Shown here one piece after another: positions 60,914 through 64,000 of a DNA stretch of 64,000 nucleotides. The stretch is taken from the NCBI GenBank assembly GCA_003133385.1, contig PKXF01000012.1, positions 32,285 through 96,284 on the forward strand, written 5' to 3'. Made by a program: the position numbers and the translations under genes. The notes below the pieces were generated by a model. It had not been told where the DNA came from. It did not search any database and worked only from the letters and a program-made list of their open reading frames with translations. Source of the stretch: Candidatus Saccharimonadota bacterium (GTDB lineage: Bacteria > Patescibacteriota > Saccharimonadia > Saccharimonadales > UBA4665). Within the stretch, counting starts at the first letter, position 1, and each line of letters starts with the position of its first letter.

Positions 60914-62701
60914 TTACAGCTGACGCAGGACAGACTCACGATTGAAAAGTTCAACTTTATCGCCTTCTTGTAGTTCTAAACGTTTGGTTGTAGCAAGGCT
61001 CATGCCGCACATCTCACCTTCAAGTATTTCTTTAGCATCGGCAGGTCCGCGTTTAAGCCCGGTAACATTGACCTCAGCTAATTGTTTGTCACCCCTTAAG
61101 ACGCGGGCTAGTGCAGGTAGTGTCAGTTTGCCTTTTGTAACCTCACCTCCGCAGATGATTTCTGTTTTTGTGGTTTTAAAGACTGCTTTCACTATCAAAC
61201 GACCAAGCTCCGTTTCAACAATTTCTGGTTTTAGCATCTTTGTTAGCTCTTGTTTAACGTCATCTATGAGCTCATAGATGACTTTATAGATACGGACGCT
61301 TACTTTGTCCCGGCCGGCCTGCTGGCGGCCACTGCTCGGTAGTCCTACATTGAAACCGTAAACGATGGCACGGCTGGAATGAGCTAGGTGAAGATCATTT
61401 TCACTAATTCGACCGACTCCCGAACCAACTACGCGTACCGAAACTTCATCTGTATCAAGAGCTCTGAGACTGTCTATAACTGAAGTTAAGGAACCTTGTA
61501 CGTCAGCCTTGATAATAATATTGAGCTCCTGCAATTTGTTGTCACGATTTATCAGGCGGATAAGCTCATTACTGCCTATGTTCATACGGTTACTTGACGC
61601 TTGGTTGTCAGCAGTTGATAGTTCTGTTTGTATTCGAGCGTCTTTTTCACTCTTAACAGTCTGGAATTCATCGCCAAATTCTGGCAGTGTCTTAAAGCCG
61701 CTAATAACAACTGGCATCGAGGGTGTAGCTGATTTGATAGGCTTACCGTCAGTTGTTTCCAAATTACGAATTTTGGCATAGCTAGAACCAGCTACAATAA
61801 AGTCGCTGGGGTGCAAAGTACCAGATTCAACTAGCGCTTGGGCGACTGGTCCCCGACCCTGCTCTACATGAGCTTCAATAATTAAACCCCGGCCCGGACC
61901 GTCAAAATCGGCCTTCAACTCCTCAACGTCAGATACTAGCAAAATCATATCAAGTAGTGCTGGTATACCTTCTTTTGTTTTTGCAGATACTGGCAATATG
62001 ACAGTATCGCCTCCCCACTCTTCAATCATCAAATCATTTTCGGATAGTTGCTGTTTAACGTGATTCAGATCAGTCCCTGGTTTGTCTATCTTGTTGATAG
62101 CCACAATGATCTTGACGCCAGCTTTACGGGCAAAGCGGATAGCTTCAATTGTCTGGGGTTTTATACCGTCGTCAGCAGCGATGACAATCATAACAATATC
62201 TGTTAGTTGGGCGCCATGCTCTCTAATAGCTGCAAAAGCCTCGTGCCCGGGCGTATCTAAGAAAGTGATCATTCGTTTGTTGTGTTCAACTTGGTACGCC
62301 GATATGTGCTGGGTAATGCCGCCAGCTTCGCCCTTCACTACGCTGGCTCCGCTTATAGCATCCAGCAAACTGGTCTTGCCATGATCAACATGACCCATTA
62401 CCGCCACAACTGGCGGTCGGACCTTGGCTTTAGCGCTGGCAGTAGGCTTTGTTCGCACCGGGGTATCCGTACTGTCTGACGTGTGCTTAATGAGTTTCAG
62501 GCCAAGGCCGAGCTCCTCAACGATGATCTGAGCAGTATCAAAGTCAATGCGCTCATTCACGGTAGCCATGACACCGTTCTTCATCAACTCACCTATGAGG
62601 CGAGAAACAGGAATTGATAGACGTTCAGCCAGCGTACCGACAGTGATCATGTCTTCGACTTCTATGCTGGCCTGTTGGGCTTGTTCTGTGTTGTCTGCCA
62701 T
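60914..62701 (-). CDS. infB: Translation initiation factor IF-2, short form
   Basis: Delivers formyl-Met-tRNA to the 30S subunit. The 595 residues contain one IF2_N-like domain ([23 protein letters not shown]), the GTPase ([26 protein letters not shown]), and C-terminal domains C1 and C2. The long, charged N-terminal region that brings E. coli IF-2 to 890 residues is absent. ATG 62701 has AAAGGAGA 8 bases upstream; a longer frame starts at 62725. Confidence 0.96.
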   Translation of the reverse strand: MADNTEQAQQASIEVEDMITVGTLAERLSIPVSRLIGELMKNGVMATVNERIDFDTAQIIVEELGLGLKLIKHTSDSTDTPVRTKPTASAKAKVRPPVVAVMGHVDHGKTSLLDAISGASVVKGEAGGITQHISAYQVEHNKRMITFLDTPGHEAFAAIREHGAQLTDIVMIVIAADDGIKPQTIEAIRFARKAGVKIIVAINKIDKPGTDLNHVKQQLSENDLMIEEWGGDTVILPVSAKTKEGIPALLDMILLVSDVEELKADFDGPGRGLIIEAHVEQGRGPVAQALVESGTLHPSDFIVAGSSYAKIRNLETTDGKPIKSATPSMPVVISGFKTLPEFGDEFQTVKSEKDARIQTELSTADNQASSNRMNIGSNELIRLINRDNKLQELNIIIKADVQGSLTSVIDSLRALDTDEVSVRVVGSGVGRISENDLHLAHSSRAIVYGFNVGLPSSGRQQAGRDKVSVRIYKVIYELIDDVKQELTKMLKPEIVETELGRLIVKAVFKTTKTEIICGGEVTKGKLTLPALARVLRGDKQLAEVNVTGLKRGPADAKEILEGEMCGMSLATTKRLELQEGDKVELFNRESVLRQL

Positions 62702-62752
62702 GATCGCCGTCTCCTTTCCGGCCACATCGGGCCCGTTTCTTACGTTCTCATC

Positions 62753-63841
62753 TTACTTTTTTACTTTAGCTTTTGTAGCTTTTGCTTCTTTAAGGCTCAG
62801 CGCAATCTTGCGGCTTTCACTGTCGATATCTAGTACTTTAAACTGCTTCTTCTCGTTCAGCCGGAACAGTTTCTCCGGGTCAACGGCTTCGTCATCGCTC
62901 ATTTCAGAAACGTGAACAAGCGCTTCAACGCTTGGCGACAACTGCACGAAAGCGCCAAACGGCGTAATGCGCGTAACTTTGCCTTCAATAACATCACCGG
63001 CTTTAAATGTCTTGACCTGCTCAAGCCAGGGATCTTCGCTCATCTGCTTCAGGCTTAAGCTCAGACGATCTTTATCTATAGCGATGATCTTAGCTTTGAC
63101 GGTTTCACCAACTTTTACGTAATTACGCGGATTATCGACACGCTCCCAAGAAATTTCTGAGATATGTATCAGCCCCTCAATACCATCAACGTTTACGAAC
63201 GCGCCAAAATCAATTACACCCGTGATCATGCCTTCTACCTCGTCACCGACTTTCAGTTCGCTAAAACGAGCTTGAAGGTCATCCTTTACAGCTTCCTTTT
63301 CAGAAAATATAAGTTTGTTATCCTTACGGCTCACGTCAAGCACACGCACCCGCAGGGGCTTGTTGGTAAGGGCATGTAGTTTTTGCAAGATCTCGTCTTT
63401 GTCGGCACCAGAGACGCGCGGATAGTGGCCAGCAGCAAGCTGCGATACCGGCAAGAAGCCACGAATACCTTCAAGCTCGACCAGAAGACCCCCTCGGTTG
63501 GCGTCATACGGCGCTACATCAATGATTTCGTTGGCCTCATGCAATCTTTGCAATTCATCCCAGCCACGGTCCTTGACAGCCCGCTTCATGCTGAGCAGAG
63601 CATAGCCCTCGTCCATTTCTGGATCGACAACGCTCACGGTAATTTTTTGTCCTTCTTCAAGGTTTTGGCCGTAGCCGATTTCCCGGCGTAAAACTACGCC
63701 GATTCCTTGAGCGCCAAGATCAATCCAGACTTCATTTTTTTTGACGTCACTAACGACGCCCTCAATTACTTCACCAGTACTCAGTCCATTAATATCACTG
63801 CTCGCTAGCAGCTCGTCCATAGTTATTGCTTGTGTTGACAT
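62753..63841 (-). CDS. rpsA: 30S ribosomal protein S1, four-domain form
   Basis: 362 residues with four S1 RNA-binding domains, starting near GEVIEGVVSDVKKNEVWIDL, then the RGGLLVELEGIRGFLP, GMITGVIDFGAFVNVDGI and GKVTRITPFGAFVQL repeats. E. coli S1 has six. AAGGAGG stands 9 bases before the ATG (an ATG in between is out of frame). A promoter TGGACT-17-TATAAT lies about 120 bases upstream. infB follows. Confidence 0.95.
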   Translation of the reverse strand: MSTQAITMDELLASSDINGLSTGEVIEGVVSDVKKNEVWIDLGAQGIGVVLRREIGYGQNLEEGQKITVSVVDPEMDEGYALLSMKRAVKDRGWDELQRLHEANEIIDVAPYDANRGGLLVELEGIRGFLPVSQLAAGHYPRVSGADKDEILQKLHALTNKPLRVRVLDVSRKDNKLIFSEKEAVKDDLQARFSELKVGDEVEGMITGVIDFGAFVNVDGIEGLIHISEISWERVDNPRNYVKVGETVKAKIIAIDKDRLSLSLKQMSEDPWLEQVKTFKAGDVIEGKVTRITPFGAFVQLSPSVEALVHVSEMSDDEAVDPEKLFRLNEKKQFKVLDIDSESRKIALSLKEAKATKAKVKK

Positions 63842-64000
63842 GTCCCCATGCCTCCTTCGTAGTGTATTTCCTCAGCAGCAAATAGCAGTTCTATACGTTA
63901 GAGCTCAAGACCTCTGCTTTTCACCTAAAGACCAGTTAATTTGCTGACTGTAAGATTGCCATTAATTATATCTGATACGAGCCTTTTAGTCCACACCTTG
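63842..64000 (-). promoter_or_regulatory. rpsA leader and promoter
   Basis: Minus strand: TGGACT, 17-base spacer, TATAAT, then a leader of about 120 bases before the strong Shine-Dalgarno sequence. No clear hairpin was found in it. The window ends upstream of the promoter. Confidence 0.5.

Noticed and set aside
1..64000. Reassigned UGA codon as in Gracilibacteria/SR1.
   Set aside because: Both release factors are present, and genes end at UGA normally (for example the GNAT stop in the ATGA overlap with ileS).
1..64000. tRNA, rRNA, CRISPR, transposon or prophage.
   Set aside because: No tRNA T-arm pattern in a cloverleaf context, no repeat-spacer array, and no transposase or phage gene was seen on either strand.

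Overview
The window looks like a chromosomal segment of a Candidatus Saccharibacteria (TM7)/Patescibacteria genome. It encodes almost only core functions. The cell envelope is that of a monoderm: sortase-free secreted hydrolases, an LCP protein, an L,D-transpeptidase, FtsEX with a CHAP hydrolase, and no outer-membrane genes. Several proteins are shortened (IF-2, ProRS, adenylate kinase, HPF). Both RF1 and RF2 are present and UGA is used as a normal stop, so the code is standard, unlike that of Gracilibacteria/SR1. No insertion sequence, prophage, CRISPR array, rRNA or tRNA gene was seen.

Layout. 0-11 kb (minus strand): secA, an M16 peptidase, prfB, ftsE-ftsX, a PcsB-like CHAP hydrolase, an S41 protease and pyrG. 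11-20 kb: hpf, serS, a RecB/Cas4-like nuclease, small membrane proteins, msrA, DUF427, a zincin, lysS and greA. 20-31 kb: a glutamate-5-kinase-like gene with proS, CPBP and site-2 proteases, an L,D-transpeptidase, frr-tsf-rpsB, thrC and a Cys/Met-metabolism PLP enzyme. 31-41 kb: rpmE, prfA-prmC, HtrA, an LCP protein, lepB, and parB facing parA. 41-47 kb: a secreted glycoside hydrolase, rplU, ileS and a GNAT gene. 47-56 kb: the B12-dependent ribonucleotide reductase nrdJ with nrdR, ftsZ, ftsA, map, adk, yqeY and rpsU. 56-64 kb: priA, def-fmt, infB and rpsA.

The most interesting content is regulatory RNA. (1) A textbook transcription attenuator lies before the glutamate-5-kinase-like/proS pair: an 18-codon leader peptide with Pro-Leu-Pro-Pro, mutually exclusive hairpins 1:2, 2:3 and 3:4, and a U-tract. 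(2) An ultrashort-stem-I, translational-type T-box precedes GNAT-ileS, with an AUC specifier in a hairpin loop. (3) An S-box-clan SAM riboswitch precedes the Cys/Met PLP enzyme. (4) Unexplained structured leaders precede nrdJ and rpsB. The window therefore seems to use three different amino-acid sensing devices in one small genome.

A second window-wide pattern is promoter placement. At a dozen or more genes an (often extended) -10 box, TGCTATAAT-like, ends only 5-8 nt before the start codon. Transcription would then begin at or within a base or two of AUG, that is, leaderless mRNAs. This pattern also settles several start codons. Most function calls rest on family motifs read directly from the translations; RNA calls rest on hand-folded pairing and have not been tested with covariance models.
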